From Cypionkella psychrotolerans (GTDB lineage Bacteria; Pseudomonadota; Alphaproteobacteria; Rhodobacterales; Rhodobacteraceae), in NCBI RefSeq assembly GCF_001294535.1, contig NZ_LGIC01000065.1, positions 1 through 64,000 on the forward strand: a DNA stretch of 64,000 nt, read 5' to 3'. The position numbers and the translations under genes were made by a program. Below are positions 1-8,803 of this stretch, piece after piece; positions within the stretch are counted from its first letter, which is position 1; each line of letters starts with the position of its first letter. A model generated the notes under the pieces. The model saw only the letters and a list, made by a program, of their open reading frames with translations. It was not told the origin of the DNA and did not search any database.

Positions 1-208
1 TCTGACAGAGGCCGAAGAGGCAATGGTCGTCGCGTTTCGGCGCCATACGCTGCTGCCGCTGGATGACTGCCTCTATGCATTGCAACCGTCGATCCCGCAC
101 CTGACCCGTTCGGCGCTGCACCGGTGTCTGCAACGGCACGGCATCTCCCGCCTGCCTGATGTCGAGGGCGAGAAGCCGAAGCGCCAGAAGTTCAAGCGCT
201 ACCCGATC

Positions 209-245
209 CATTGGCCGACAGGCGATGCTTGCATCGCCGAGAGGC
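209..245 (+). repeat. Palindromic insert, copy A (37 bp)
   Basis: A 37 bp insert between ACCCGATC and GGGTTCTTT of the IS481 transposase; removing it restores the expected YPIGFFHI. It holds a perfect 8 bp hairpin (GGCGATGC, loop TT, GCATCGCC) preceded by CATTGGCCGACA and followed by GAGAGGC. Because 37 is not a multiple of 3 it shifts the reading frame. Confidence 0.85.
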
Positions 246-260
246 GGGTTCTTTCACATC

Positions 261-299
261 CGCTGCCCGGCAGTGGTTTGCCTGCAAACCACGAGAGCG
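261..299 (+). repeat. Palindromic insert, copy B (39 bp)
   Basis: A 39 bp insert only 15 bp after copy A. It lies between CACATC and GACATCGCTGAG, so removal joins FFHI to DIAEM as in intact IS481 transposases. Left flank CTGCCCGGCAG, perfect stem TGGTTTGC / GCAAACCA with a CT loop, right flank CGAGAGCG. In frame, it adds 13 codons. Confidence 0.87.
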
Positions 300-476
300 G
301 ACATCGCTGAGATGCAGACCGCTGAAGGCAAGCTCTCGCTCTTCGTCGGCATCGACCGGACTGCCAAGTTCGCCGTCGCGCAACGCGTTGCAACGGCTGA
401 CAGACGCACCGTCTGGGAGTTCGTGCAACACATGCTCGAAGTCGTGCCCTATCAGGTTCATACCATTCTCCCCGAT

Positions 477-518
477 CGAGCCATTGGAAGCGCCACGGGT
501 TCAAGCCCAATGGCGAGG
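477..518 (+). repeat. Palindromic insert, possible divergent copy C (net 39 bp)
   Basis: In place of one codon between the Asp of TILPD and GIPFAE there are 42 bp, a net gain of 39 bp in frame. The insert carries an 8 bp inverted repeat (GCCATTGG at 480-487, CCAATGGC at 507-514) and ends GCGAGG, like the right flank of the other copies. Its loop of 19 nt is much longer than in the others, so membership of the same family is uncertain. Confidence 0.5.
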
Positions 519-665
519 GGCATCCCGTTCGCCGAGCAACCCCGGAACCGCAATACGATCTACTCCCGGCCAATGCGCTTCGACATGATCTGCGAGGCCA
601 ACGGGATTGAACACAGGCTGACGAAACCCAACCACCCATGGACGAACGGCCAAGACGAGCGAATG

Positions 666-704
666 CTTCTCGGTGTTTGACGGCAAACAGCTGTCAGCCA
701 ACCG
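666..704 (-). repeat. Palindromic insert, copy D (39 bp, reverse orientation)
   Basis: A 39 bp insert between GAGCGAATG and AACCGCACGATC of the IS481 gene (expected ERMNRTIKDA). Read on the minus strand it has the family layout: left flank TTGGCTGACAG, stem TGTTTG / CAAACA around CCGT, right flank CCGAGAAG. In this orientation it brings an in-frame TGA into the transposase. Confidence 0.83.
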
Positions 705-828
705 AACCGCACGATCAAGGACGCGACGATCAAGCGCTTCCACTACGACAGCTACGCACGCACCTTGCCGACTTCCTGGCCGCCCACAACTTCGCCCGAC
801 GGCACAAGACGCTGAACGGCCTCACGCC

Positions 829-1587
829 CTAGTCGGCCCAATCGGCTATGTTCTCGGGCGTAACGCGCTGGGCATCATCATGGCCGAGATAGGTTATCAG
901 GGCCTCAATCTTCTGGCGAAAATCACCGACGGTCTTGATTGATTTGCCTTCGTCAAGATGGTCGCGCTCCCAAAGCTTGAACAAAGCCCGGATGGTCAGA
1001 CCTTCATTGCCAGCCTTCGGGGCAACCCCACTGGACGCTTTCAAGGCAGGGAACCGGGCCGCATCGGGGTCCGGGCGATAGTCACCCTTGGCGCGTTTTT
1101 GTTGCTGTTCAGCGGCTTGCCTCAGGGCGCTATCAAGTTCCGCCAAAAGGCGCTGGCGGCTGTGATCATCGGTGACAAGCCCCTGTTCCAGAAGCAGTCT
1201 GTCGGCCTCTGAGCCATACCATTTCGCAAGGCCATCAGGCGCAGCGGCAACACGATCAAGCAAAGCCAACACCGCCCGCCAGATTGAGGGTTCGCCCGGT
1301 TCCAGTTCAAGCGAAGCCATCACGTCCCGATAGAGGATGCCCGACAGCGCAACAATCTGGGCATGGGGCAGGGGTTCAGGTTGCTTGCGGTGACGTTCCC
1401 AGACCATCGCCTGTTTCAGCATAGCTGCCGCATTTAGCACCTTGGCTTGCTCGGGGTCCTTGGTCCGAAGGGACCAACTGATAAACTTGTCGCCCAGCAA
1501 ACGGCGCAAGTCTGTAGGGACGCGCTGGCCGTAATAATACACACCAGTCTTCGGATGTTTGAAGGGTCGAGCCATTTGCAAAGCCAT
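829..1587 (-). pseudogene. Tyrosine-type integrase, N-terminal half only
   Basis: About 250 residues of a phage/island integrase. The N-terminus ARPFKHPKTGVYYYGQRVPTDLRRLLG is the DUF6538-type arm domain of tyrosine recombinases, followed by a helical core-binding region (LTIRALFKLWERDH..SIKTVGDFRQKIEALITYLG). The product stops at ENIADWAD, exactly where IS481 DNA begins, so the catalytic domain with the R-H-R-Y residues is missing and the fragment cannot recombine DNA. The first Met is at 1587; the second (MARPF, 1575) fits the family better. It starts about 80 bp from the 3' end of tRNA-Thr, the usual position of an island integrase at its attachment site. Confidence 0.85.
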
Positions 1588-1588
1588 A

Positions 1589-1611
1589 GTGTAGCACCTT
1601 GGTGTAGCACC
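1589..1611. repeat. Tandem GTGTAGCACC repeat in front of the integrase
   Basis: Two perfect 10 bp copies (1589-1598 and 1602-1611) separated by 3 bp lie immediately upstream of the integrase start, between it and the tRNA. Spaced direct repeats here are typical of arm-type integrase or excisionase binding sites; that role is inferred. Confidence 0.6.
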
Positions 1612-1667
1612 GAAGGCAATCTAAACCCTTGTTAACGCCTATCTTCTTGCTTTGAAAGGAAGAATGA

Positions 1668-1742
1668 TGGTGCTGCAAGAGAGGATTGAACTCTCGACCT
1701 CACCCTTACCAAGGGTGTGCTCTACCACTGAGCTACTGCAGC
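1668..1742 (-). tRNA. tRNA-Thr (anticodon GGT)
   Basis: On the minus strand a full cloverleaf is visible: acceptor stem GCTGCAG / TTGCAGC with one G-T pair, D arm GCTC AGTGGTA GAGC, anticodon stem CACCC / GGGTG with loop TTGGTAA (anticodon GGT), T arm GAGAG TTCAATC CTCTC, and an encoded CCA end at 1668-1670. The integrase remnant follows its 3' end, so this tRNA is the probable attachment site of the former element. Confidence 0.95.
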
Positions 1743-1880
1743 GCCGATCGTTTGCGGAACCGTTTGGAACCGCTTGCGTGGCGGCTGAATAGACGCGTTC
1801 GCCGCAGGGTGCAAGAGCAAACTGGCGGTTTTTTGCATGGCCTTGCTGGACGGTTGACGCGCGCTGTATTAGAAGGCCTG

Positions 1881-2072
1881 ATGCGTGAAAAACCTGATGA
1901 CATTGGCCCGGGCAAGCCCAAATCTCAACGCGAGACTGAGCGCGAGGTGCGCTTGAAGCTGGCGTTGAAGGCGAATATGGGCCGCAGGAAGGCGCAAGCG
2001 CGGGCTAGATCGGCAGCGGATTCGGACGGCCCAGGCGCGGGCTTGATCGACGATAACAATAAAAACGAGTGA
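1881..2072 (+). CDS. Small basic hypothetical protein upstream of murA
   Basis: A 63-residue ORF starting MREKPDDIGPGKPKS and ending DDNNKNE. It is rich in Lys, Arg and Glu with a helical centre (REVRLKLALKANMGRRKAQARAR) and has no membrane segment. It ends 9 bp before murA in the same orientation, so the two are probably co-transcribed. Short proteins of this style in front of murA recur in Rhodobacteraceae as uncharacterised proteins. The frame is open further upstream, but that part overlaps the tRNA, so the ATG at 1881 is preferred. Function unknown. Confidence 0.6.
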   Translation: MREKPDDIGPGKPKSQRETEREVRLKLALKANMGRRKAQARARSAADSDGPGAGLIDDNNKNE

Positions 2073-2081
2073 GGCTGGCAG

Positions 2082-3350
2082 ATGGATTCGATTTTGGTAA
2101 AGGGCAATGGGCCGCTGAACGGGGTGATCCCGATTGCGGGGGCGAAGAATGCCTGCCTGACGTTGATGCCCGCGACGTTGCTTTCCGAAGAACCGCTGAC
2201 GCTGACCAACGCACCGCGGCTGTCGGATATCGCGACGATGACACAGCTTTTGCAGTCTTTGGGTGCGGAAGTGGCCTCAATGCAAAACGGGCTGGTGCTG
2301 GCGATGTCGAGCCATAAAGTTGACAACCACACCGCTGATTATGAGATTGTACGCAAATTCCGTGCCTCGATCCTTGTGCTGGGGCCGCTGCTGGCGCGGG
2401 ATGGTCATGCGATTGTTTCGCTGCCGGGGGGCTGTGCGATTGGCGCGCGCCCGGTGGATTTGCACCTGAAGGCGTTTGAGGCGATGGGGGCGGAACTCGA
2501 TCTGCGCGACGGTTATGTCCACGCCAAGGCGCCGGGCGGACGGTTGCGCGGGGCGGTGGTGGAGTTTCCGTTTGTCTCGGTGGGGGCCACGGAAAACGCT
2601 CTGCTGGCGGCGACTTTGGCGAAAGGCACCACGGTTTTGAAGAATGCGGCGCGCGAGCCGGAGATTGTCGATCTTGCGGTGTGTCTGCGCCGGATGGGGG
2701 CGCAGATCGACGGCGAAGGTACCAGCACGATCACCATTCAGGGCGTGGACCGTCTGGGCGGGGCGACGCATCCGGTGGTGACGGACCGGATTGAACTTGG
2801 CACCTACATGCTGCTGCCTGCGATTTGTGGCGGTGAGGTGGAGTGTTTGGGCGGCAAGATGAGCCTTGTCGGTGCGTTTGCCGAAAAGCTGGATGCAGCC
2901 GGGGTTTCGGTGGTGGAAACCGAGCGCGGGTTGAAGGTGACGCGGAAGAATGGCCGGGTGAATGCGGTCGATGTGGTCACAGAGCCGTTCCCCGGCTTTC
3001 CGACCGATTTGCAGGCGCAGATGATGGCGTTGCTTTGCACAGCCGACGGGGTTTCGGTGCTGGAGGAGAAAATCTTCGAGAACCGCTTCATGCACGCGCC
3101 GGAACTGGTGCGGATGGGCGCGAAGATTGATGTACATGGCGGCCATGCCACGGTCACCGGCGTTGAGAAATTGCGCGGCGCACGGGTGATGGCGACAGAT
3201 CTGCGCGCCTCGGTGTCGTTGATCCTAGCGGGCCTGGCGGCCGAAGGCGAAACCGTCGTCAGCCGAGTTTACCACTTGGATCGGGGCTATGAGCGGGTTG
3301 AGGAAAAGCTGCGTGGCGTTGGCGCCCAGATCGAACGGATCAGCGGATGA
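2082..3350 (+). CDS. murA: UDP-N-acetylglucosamine 1-carboxyvinyltransferase
   Basis: A 422-residue enolpyruvyl transferase, the normal size for MurA. It transfers enolpyruvate from PEP to UDP-GlcNAc, the first committed step of peptidoglycan synthesis in the cytoplasm and the fosfomycin target. The active-site cysteine lies in [15 protein letters not shown] (Cys118), and the N-terminal [15 protein letters not shown] carries the conserved Lys-Asn pair. The ATG follows a GAGGCTGGCAG region. The gene overlaps the next by 4 bp, indicating translational coupling. Confidence 0.97.
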   Translation: MDSILVKGNGPLNGVIPIAGAKNACLTLMPATLLSEEPLTLTNAPRLSDIATMTQLLQSLGAEVASMQNGLVLAMSSHKVDNHTADYEIVRKFRASILVLGPLLARDGHAIVSLPGGCAIGARPVDLHLKAFEAMGAELDLRDGYVHAKAPGGRLRGAVVEFPFVSVGATENALLAATLAKGTTVLKNAAREPEIVDLAVCLRRMGAQIDGEGTSTITIQGVDRLGGATHPVVTDRIELGTYMLLPAICGGEVECLGGKMSLVGAFAEKLDAAGVSVVETERGLKVTRKNGRVNAVDVVTEPFPGFPTDLQAQMMALLCTADGVSVLEEKIFENRFMHAPELVRMGAKIDVHGGHATVTGVEKLRGARVMATDLRASVSLILAGLAAEGETVVSRVYHLDRGYERVEEKLRGVGAQIERISG

Positions 3351-3823
3351 GCGATGCGCGGTTTGAAGATGGCGGTGAAGTGCCGCTGCGGCTGGTAGCC
3401 AATGATGCTGAAGGTTTGGCGGTGATTGCGGCGCTGGTGCAGGACGCGGTGTTCCCGATCACCGAGATGTCGCTGGTGCGGCAAAAGCGGCGGTTTGCGC
3501 TGATGCTGAACCGGTTCCGCTGGGAATACCGTGAGGCCGCCGAGAAGGCGGGGCAACCGTTTGAGCGGGTGCAAAGCCTGCTGGTGTTTGAAGATGTGCT
3601 GGCAGTGCAAACACAAGGCATTGATCGTGCAGATAAAGACACCATCCTGTCGCTGCTCGATATCAGTTTCTCGCCGGGCGTGGATGGCACGGGTTTGGTG
3701 ACGCTGATCTTGGCAGGGGATGGCGCGATTGGCTTGCAGATCGAGGCGCTGGACGCCACCCTGCGCGATGTCACAAGACCTTATCTGGCACCTTCGGGTA
3801 AGGTGCCAGAGCATGGAGCGTAA
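3347..3823 (+). CDS. DUF2948 family protein
   Basis: A 158-residue soluble protein of the DUF2948 family, which in alphaproteobacteria is commonly found just after murA. It starts on an ATG that overlaps the murA stop (ATGA). The characteristic stretch [30 protein letters not shown] is present and the C-terminus covers [11 protein letters not shown]-type residues. A 10 bp hairpin (CTGGCACCTT / AAGGTGCCAG) lies within its last codons and may help end transcription. Biochemical role unknown. Confidence 0.85.
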   Translation: MSDARFEDGGEVPLRLVANDAEGLAVIAALVQDAVFPITEMSLVRQKRRFALMLNRFRWEYREAAEKAGQPFERVQSLLVFEDVLAVQTQGIDRADKDTILSLLDISFSPGVDGTGLVTLILAGDGAIGLQIEALDATLRDVTRPYLAPSGKVPEHGA

Positions 3824-3853
3824 GGCTTAGGCCTCGGCTTGACCGCTGGGGCC

Positions 3854-3982
3854 TTAGTCTTTTGGCCCGTTGGTATTGATCACTACGGAATTCTTCGTGC
3901 TAGGCGTCGCCACGGCGGGCTTGGCCTTGTCTTTCTTTGGCTTTTTCACGTTCTTGCCGGGTTTGCTCATGCCCTTGGCCAT
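3854..3982 (-). CDS. Small lysine-rich protein
   Basis: A 42-residue ORF beginning MAKGMSKPGKNVKKPKKD and ending NTNGPKD. An AAGGAAA ribosome binding site sits 5 bp before the ATG. About a quarter of the residues are lysine. Short MAKG..K..KKPK proteins are annotated across Rhodobacterales without a known role. It is convergent with the murA operon. The good RBS and composition favour a real gene, but it was found only by reading the sequence. Confidence 0.55.
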   Translation of the reverse strand: MAKGMSKPGKNVKKPKKDKAKPAVATPSTKNSVVINTNGPKD

Positions 3983-4541
3983 CTGATTTTCCTTACAAGC
4001 AGCGGCCATCCGTTTGGCCTTGATCACCATGCGCCTTTACGGGCACAAACCCAAGCCCATTCGGCTGGGAGGGCTGCTTTGAACGCTTCATATGCCAGGC
4101 AGAAGATCGGCTTAGTTTTGGCCCAGATTTGGAGAAAATTCACATCGCTTTTAGCGGTCTGAGTGCAGTTTTGCAGTTCGGTCGCCGTAGTTTGACTATA
4201 GGGGCGCTGCAGCGTTAGTAGTGGGGTGTTTTTGGTAAATATATATAATTAACAATAAGTTGCGGAAATTTTTTGATATACTAAATGCTGCATTGCCGCA
4301 GGAAAATGCGGCGACGCAGCAACCGCAGGCTGAGAGGGTTGCAATAGATTTTCAATCCATCGAACGACCTGCATTTGAAAATTTGAAAGCGCTTTGAGCC
4401 GCGAATCGTTGACGAAATGGACAGTTTCGGGCTATTGCCGTGCAAACGCTTCGGGAGGCCGGGTCGCAAGAACCGGAAAAGGACGCGTTTTAGACAGGGC
4501 AGCGCCGATAGGGCGCGATCAAAATTATAGGGAGGAAATCC
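3983..4541. promoter_or_regulatory. Intergenic region upstream of the thu operon
   Basis: No convincing ORF lies in these 559 bp. The stretch 4180-4290 is clearly more AT-rich than its surroundings. A GCAACC / GGTTGC hairpin lies near 4318-4345, and a LacI-type palindrome at 4384-4397. The leader after the operator is about 145 bp and ends in a strong GGGAGGAAA ribosome binding site before thuE. I could not fix the promoter boxes. No regulator gene is encoded here. Confidence 0.6.
4384..4397. promoter_or_regulatory. LacI-family operator in front of thuE
   Basis: TGAAAGCGCTTTGA is a near-perfect 14 bp palindrome with the central CG of LacI/GalR-type operators; only one symmetric pair (G/G) fails. 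Thu operons of rhizobia and relatives are controlled by the LacI-family repressor ThuR, so this is the likely ThuR-type site. The assignment to ThuR is inferred because no repressor gene is in the window. Confidence 0.65.
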
Positions 4542-5822
4542 ATGTCCTTTGGATTCAAGAGCCGCGCATTGCGGTCGGCTGGTGTTGTCGCGCTGATCAG
4601 CGCGCTGGGGACGCCGATGATGGCGGAAGAAATCTTCTACGTCTCCGGCTCGGTCGGTAAAGCGGTTGAGAATTTTAAAACGCTGGTGAAGCCGTGGGAA
4701 GATGCCACTGGCAACACCGTGACGATGGTGCCAATGCCGGCGTCAACCTCGGATCAGTTCGGCCAGTACCGGCTGTGGTTGGCCGCAGGTGCTACCGATA
4801 TTGACGTCTACCAGACCGACGTGATCTGGGCACCGCAGCTGGCGGATCACTTTGTTGATCTGAGCGAAGCCGCCAAAGATCTGGCCCCGACGCATTTCCC
4901 CTCGATCATCGAATCGCAAACCGTTGCGGGCAAACTGGTGGCCTTGCCGATCTTCACCGATGCGCCCGCGCTGTATTACCGCAAGGATTTGCTTGAGAAA
5001 TACGGCGTTGCGGTGCCGAAAACCTGGGACGAGCTGACAGCGGCTGCAACCAAAATCCAAGAGGGTGAGCGGGCAGCAGGCAAGGGTGATTTCTGGGGCT
5101 ATGTCTGGCAGGGCAACGCCTATGAAGGCCTGACCTGCGATGCGCTGGAATGGGTGAAATCCTTCGGCGGCGGGCAGATCGTTGAGGCTGATGGCACGAT
5201 CTCGATCAACAACGAGAAAGCCGTGAAGGCGCTGGAAACCGCAAAGGGCTGGGTTGGCACGATCTCGCCAGAGGGCGTTCTGGCTTACGGCGAGGAAGAA
5301 TCGCGCGGCGTCTGGCAGACTGGCAACGCGGCGTTCATGCGCAACTGGCCCTATGCTTACACGCTGGGCAATGGCGACGACTCGGCAGTCAAGGGCCTGT
5401 TCGACGTCACCACGCTGCCGGTGGGCGCAGAGGGTGACACTTCGGCGGCGACTTTGGGCGGCTGGAACGTGGCTGTGTCGAAATACTCCAAACATCAGGA
5501 TGTGGCGATCAGTCTGGCTTTGTATCTGGCGGGACCAGAGGCGCAAAAGGCACGCGCGATTTCGGAATCCGCGCTGCCGACCATCGTGGCTTTGTATGAT
5601 GACGCTGACATCGCCGCCGCCCAGCCGATCATCCCGCAGTGGAAAGCCGTGTTCCTGAACGCCGTGCCACGGCCTTCGGCCCCGACGCTTGGCAAGTACA
5701 ACGAGGTGTCCTCGAAGTTCTGGTCGGCAGTGCATGAAACCCTGTCGGGCAATGGCTCGGCTGCCGACAACCTTGCCGGGTTGGAAGCCGATTTGACCGA
5801 CCTGAAGGGCGACGCCTGGTAA
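4542..5822 (+). CDS. thuE: Trehalose/maltose ABC transporter substrate-binding protein
   Basis: A 426-residue periplasmic binding protein with an N-terminal signal (SRALRSAGVVALISALGTPMMAEE, cleavage near residue 28). It belongs to the family-1 extracellular solute-binding proteins; the order of neighbours (permease, permease, ATPase, thuA, thuB) marks it as ThuE. It captures trehalose or related alpha-glucosides and hands them to ThuFG. A strong RBS (GGGAGGAAA) precedes the ATG. A stable hairpin after the stop would let the cell make more binding protein than membrane subunits. Confidence 0.88.
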   Translation: MSFGFKSRALRSAGVVALISALGTPMMAEEIFYVSGSVGKAVENFKTLVKPWEDATGNTVTMVPMPASTSDQFGQYRLWLAAGATDIDVYQTDVIWAPQLADHFVDLSEAAKDLAPTHFPSIIESQTVAGKLVALPIFTDAPALYYRKDLLEKYGVAVPKTWDELTAAATKIQEGERAAGKGDFWGYVWQGNAYEGLTCDALEWVKSFGGGQIVEADGTISINNEKAVKALETAKGWVGTISPEGVLAYGEEESRGVWQTGNAAFMRNWPYAYTLGNGDDSAVKGLFDVTTLPVGAEGDTSAATLGGWNVAVSKYSKHQDVAISLALYLAGPEAQKARAISESALPTIVALYDDADIAAAQPIIPQWKAVFLNAVPRPSAPTLGKYNEVSSKFWSAVHETLSGNGSAADNLAGLEADLTDLKGDAW

Positions 5823-5849
5823 TCCTCCCGTTATCGGGCACGCCTTGAG

Positions 5850-5893
5850 GATGGGCGGCGGCAGAGCATAACGCCAACCGCCGCCCATCTTTT
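5850..5893 (+). terminator. Intra-operon hairpin after thuE
   Basis: A perfect 12 bp stem (GATGGGCGGCGG at 5850-5861, CCGCCGCCCATC at 5878-5889) is followed by TTTT. It looks like a partial terminator or mRNA-stabilising hairpin between the binding protein gene and the first permease gene. Confidence 0.85.
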
Positions 5894-5935
5894 ACGCTCG
5901 GCCTCGGAGGGGGGCCGGTTTAAGGGGGGAAATTC

Positions 5936-6900
5936 ATGACAGCTTCAAAGACTGCCATAGGGCGGGAAAGTGGCCTGAGCCTGCAAAAGCAGCGCCAGAA
6001 AGCCGCGTTCTGGTTCTTGGCCCCCATGCTGATCGCGCTGTTTTGCGTCGCAGCATGGCCCTTGCTGAGAACGGTTTGGTTCTCATTGACCGACACATCA
6101 CTTAACAATCTGTATGGCGGCAAGTGGATCGGTTTTGACAATTACCTGCGGGTGCAAACCCTGTCGAACGGCACGGTGCGCTACAAAGGCACGCTGGTCG
6201 ATCCGGCATGGTGGAACGCGGTGTGGAACACGGTGCGGTTCTCGGTGGCCTCTGTGGTCTGCGAAACCATTCTGGGGCTGATCGTGGCGCTGGTGCTGAA
6301 CGCCGAGTTCAAGGGCCGCGGTTTTGTGCGCGCCGCGATCCTGATCCCATGGGCGATCCCGACGATTGTTTCGGCGAAAATGTGGGCCTGGATGCTGAAC
6401 GACCAATACGGCATCCTGAACGATATGGCGCTGAATTTGGGGCTGATTTCCAGCAAGATCGCATGGACCGCCAATTCTGATACCGCGATGTATGCGGTGC
6501 TGATGGTGGATATCTGGAAAACCACGCCGTTCATGGCGTTGCTATGTCTGGCGGGGCTGCAAATGGTGCCGCGCGATATTTATGAGGCGGCGAAGATTGA
6601 CGGCATCAACCCGGTGAAAGTGTTTTTCAAGATCACGTTGCCGCTGATCCGCCCGGCGCTGATGGTGGCGGTGATCTTCCGGATGCTGGATGCTTTGCGG
6701 ATTTTCGATCTGATCTATGTGCTGACGCCCAATTCGGCATCGACCAAGACCATGTCGGTGATCAGCCGCGAGAACCTGATCGAGTTCGATAAATTCGCCT
6801 ATGGCTCGGCGCAATCGACACTGTTGTTCGCGATTCTGGCGATCTTCGTGTCGCTGTATATCTGGCTCGGCAAGGTCGATCTGTCCGGGGAGGGCGGCAA

Positions 6901-6904
<4 letters not shown>
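5936..6904 (+). CDS. thuF: Trehalose/maltose ABC transporter permease
   Basis: A 322-residue MalF-type inner-membrane permease with about six membrane segments; the first is FWFLAPMLIALFCVAAWPLL. The cytoplasmic EAA loop that docks on the ATPase is EAAKIDGINPVKVFFKITLPLI. A GGGGGGAAA RBS precedes the ATG, and the stop overlaps the start of thuG (ATGA). It forms the translocation channel with ThuG. Confidence 0.9.
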
Positions 6905-7734
<830 letters not shown>

Positions 7735-7738
7735 AAAA

Positions 7739-8740
7739 ATGGCAAAAATTGAACTGAAGAACGTCAAGAAGTCCTATGGCGCGGTGGATGTGATCAAGGG
7801 CATCGACCTGACGATTGAGAAGGGCGAATTCATGGTGTTTGTCGGGCCCTCTGGCTGCGGCAAATCCACCCTGTTGCGGCTGATCTCGGGGTTGGAGGAG
7901 ATTTCCTCGGGCGACATGCTGTTTGACAATGACCGCGTCAACAACGTGCTGCCCAGCCAGCGCGGCATCGCGATGGTGTTCCAATCCTATGCGCTTTACC
8001 CGCATATGTCGGTTTATGACAACATGGCCTTCGGGATGAAGCTGGCCAAGGCCAGCCCCGAGGCGATGAAGAAGAGGGTGATGGAGGCGGCGAAGCTGCT
8101 GCAAATTGATCACCTGCTGGACCGTCTGCCGAAGCAGTTGTCCGGCGGCCAGCGCCAGCGCGTCGCCATCGGCCGCGCGATTGTGCGCGACCCACGGGTG
8201 TTCCTGTTTGACGAGCCTTTGTCGAACCTCGACGCGGCTTTGCGGGTGCAGACCCGGTTGGAAATCGCCAAGCTGCACCACTCGATGACGGACGTGACGA
8301 TGATCTACGTCACGCACGATCAGGTCGAAGCGATGACCTTGGCCGACCGGATCGCCGTGCTGCGCGATGGCCGGTTGGAGCAGGTGGGCTCGCCCGCCGA
8401 GCTTTATGAACGCCCGAATTCGATCTTCGTCGCGGGCTTCATCGGCAGCCCAAAGATGAACTTCCTGACCGGCAAATTCGCTTCGGATCACGGTTGCGCC
8501 ACTTTGGGCATCCGCTCGGAGCATATCGACGTGGTCGAGGGCGGCTTGTGGACGGGCGAGATCGTGCATGCCGAAGATTTGGGCAGCGACAACTATTTGT
8601 TCGTTGAAGTCGGCTCGGATGAACCAATGATCGTGCGTCGTGAAGGTAAATTGACCATGAAGGTCGGCGATACCGTCTCGCTGTCGCCGAAGGCTGGCCA
8701 ATTGCACAAGTTCGATCAGAACGGCAAGCCGATCCGCTAA
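7739..8740 (+). CDS. thuK: ABC transporter ATP-binding protein for trehalose/maltose
   Basis: A 333-residue MalK-like ATPase: Walker A GPSGCGKSTLL, Q-loop VFQSYALYPHMSV, signature LSGGQRQRVAIGRA, Walker B VFLFDEPLSNLD, switch His in YVTHDQVEAMTL. A shortened TOBE-type C-terminal domain starts near residue 240. It binds the cytoplasmic face of ThuFG and powers uptake. Confidence 0.92.
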   Translation: MAKIELKNVKKSYGAVDVIKGIDLTIEKGEFMVFVGPSGCGKSTLLRLISGLEEISSGDMLFDNDRVNNVLPSQRGIAMVFQSYALYPHMSVYDNMAFGMKLAKASPEAMKKRVMEAAKLLQIDHLLDRLPKQLSGGQRQRVAIGRAIVRDPRVFLFDEPLSNLDAALRVQTRLEIAKLHHSMTDVTMIYVTHDQVEAMTLADRIAVLRDGRLEQVGSPAELYERPNSIFVAGFIGSPKMNFLTGKFASDHGCATLGIRSEHIDVVEGGLWTGEIVHAEDLGSDNYLFVEVGSDEPMIVRREGKLTMKVGDTVSLSPKAGQLHKFDQNGKPIR

Positions 8741-8760
8741 CCATCCTAAAACCATTCGTC

Positions 8761-8780
8761 GCGCCCCTTGTTGGGGGCGC
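8761..8780 (+). promoter_or_regulatory. Hairpin in the thuK-thuA gap
   Basis: GCGCCCC / GGGGCGC pair around a six-base TTGTTG loop. There is no U tract, so it is probably an mRNA processing or stability element rather than a terminator. The thuA ribosome binding site (AAAGGAAC) begins 10 bp later. Confidence 0.55.
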
Positions 8781-8803
8781 GGCAGCTATCAAAGGAACAT
8801 GCC

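Larger units (their letters stand above)
1..832 (+). pseudogene. IS481-family transposase remnant, truncated at both ends and frameshifted
   Basis: The reading begins before the window (frame from base 2: LTEAEEAMVVAFRRH) and shows IS481-type hallmarks: an N-terminal helix-turn-helix region up to about base 205, then an rve-type DDE core including FVGIDRTAKFAV and the segment IEHRLTKPNHPWTNGQ. The reading changes frame at 209-245, is stopped by a TGA inside the insert at 666-704, and loses about 9-10 bp near 750 in the HYDS..LRTHLADF region. It ends at LNGLTP without the usual C-terminal tail or a recognisable terminal repeat, fused directly to integrase DNA. Four short palindromic inserts explain most of the damage. 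The parent transposase would insert DNA by cut-and-paste; this copy cannot be active. Confidence 0.9.

Noticed and set aside
209-704. Could the repeated palindromes be a CRISPR array?
   Set aside because: Copies are unevenly spaced, occur in both orientations, lie inside coding sequence and have variable rather than constant cores. No spacers of uniform length and no cas genes are present.
3839-4162. Open plus-strand frame of 107 codons after DUF2948
   Set aside because: Composition is unlike the neighbours' coding sequence, it lacks an RBS, and it covers the better minus-strand small gene and the thu control region.
8761-8780. Calling the thuK-thuA hairpin a terminator
   Set aside because: It has no U tract and thuA/thuB belong functionally to the same operon; kept only as a hairpin.
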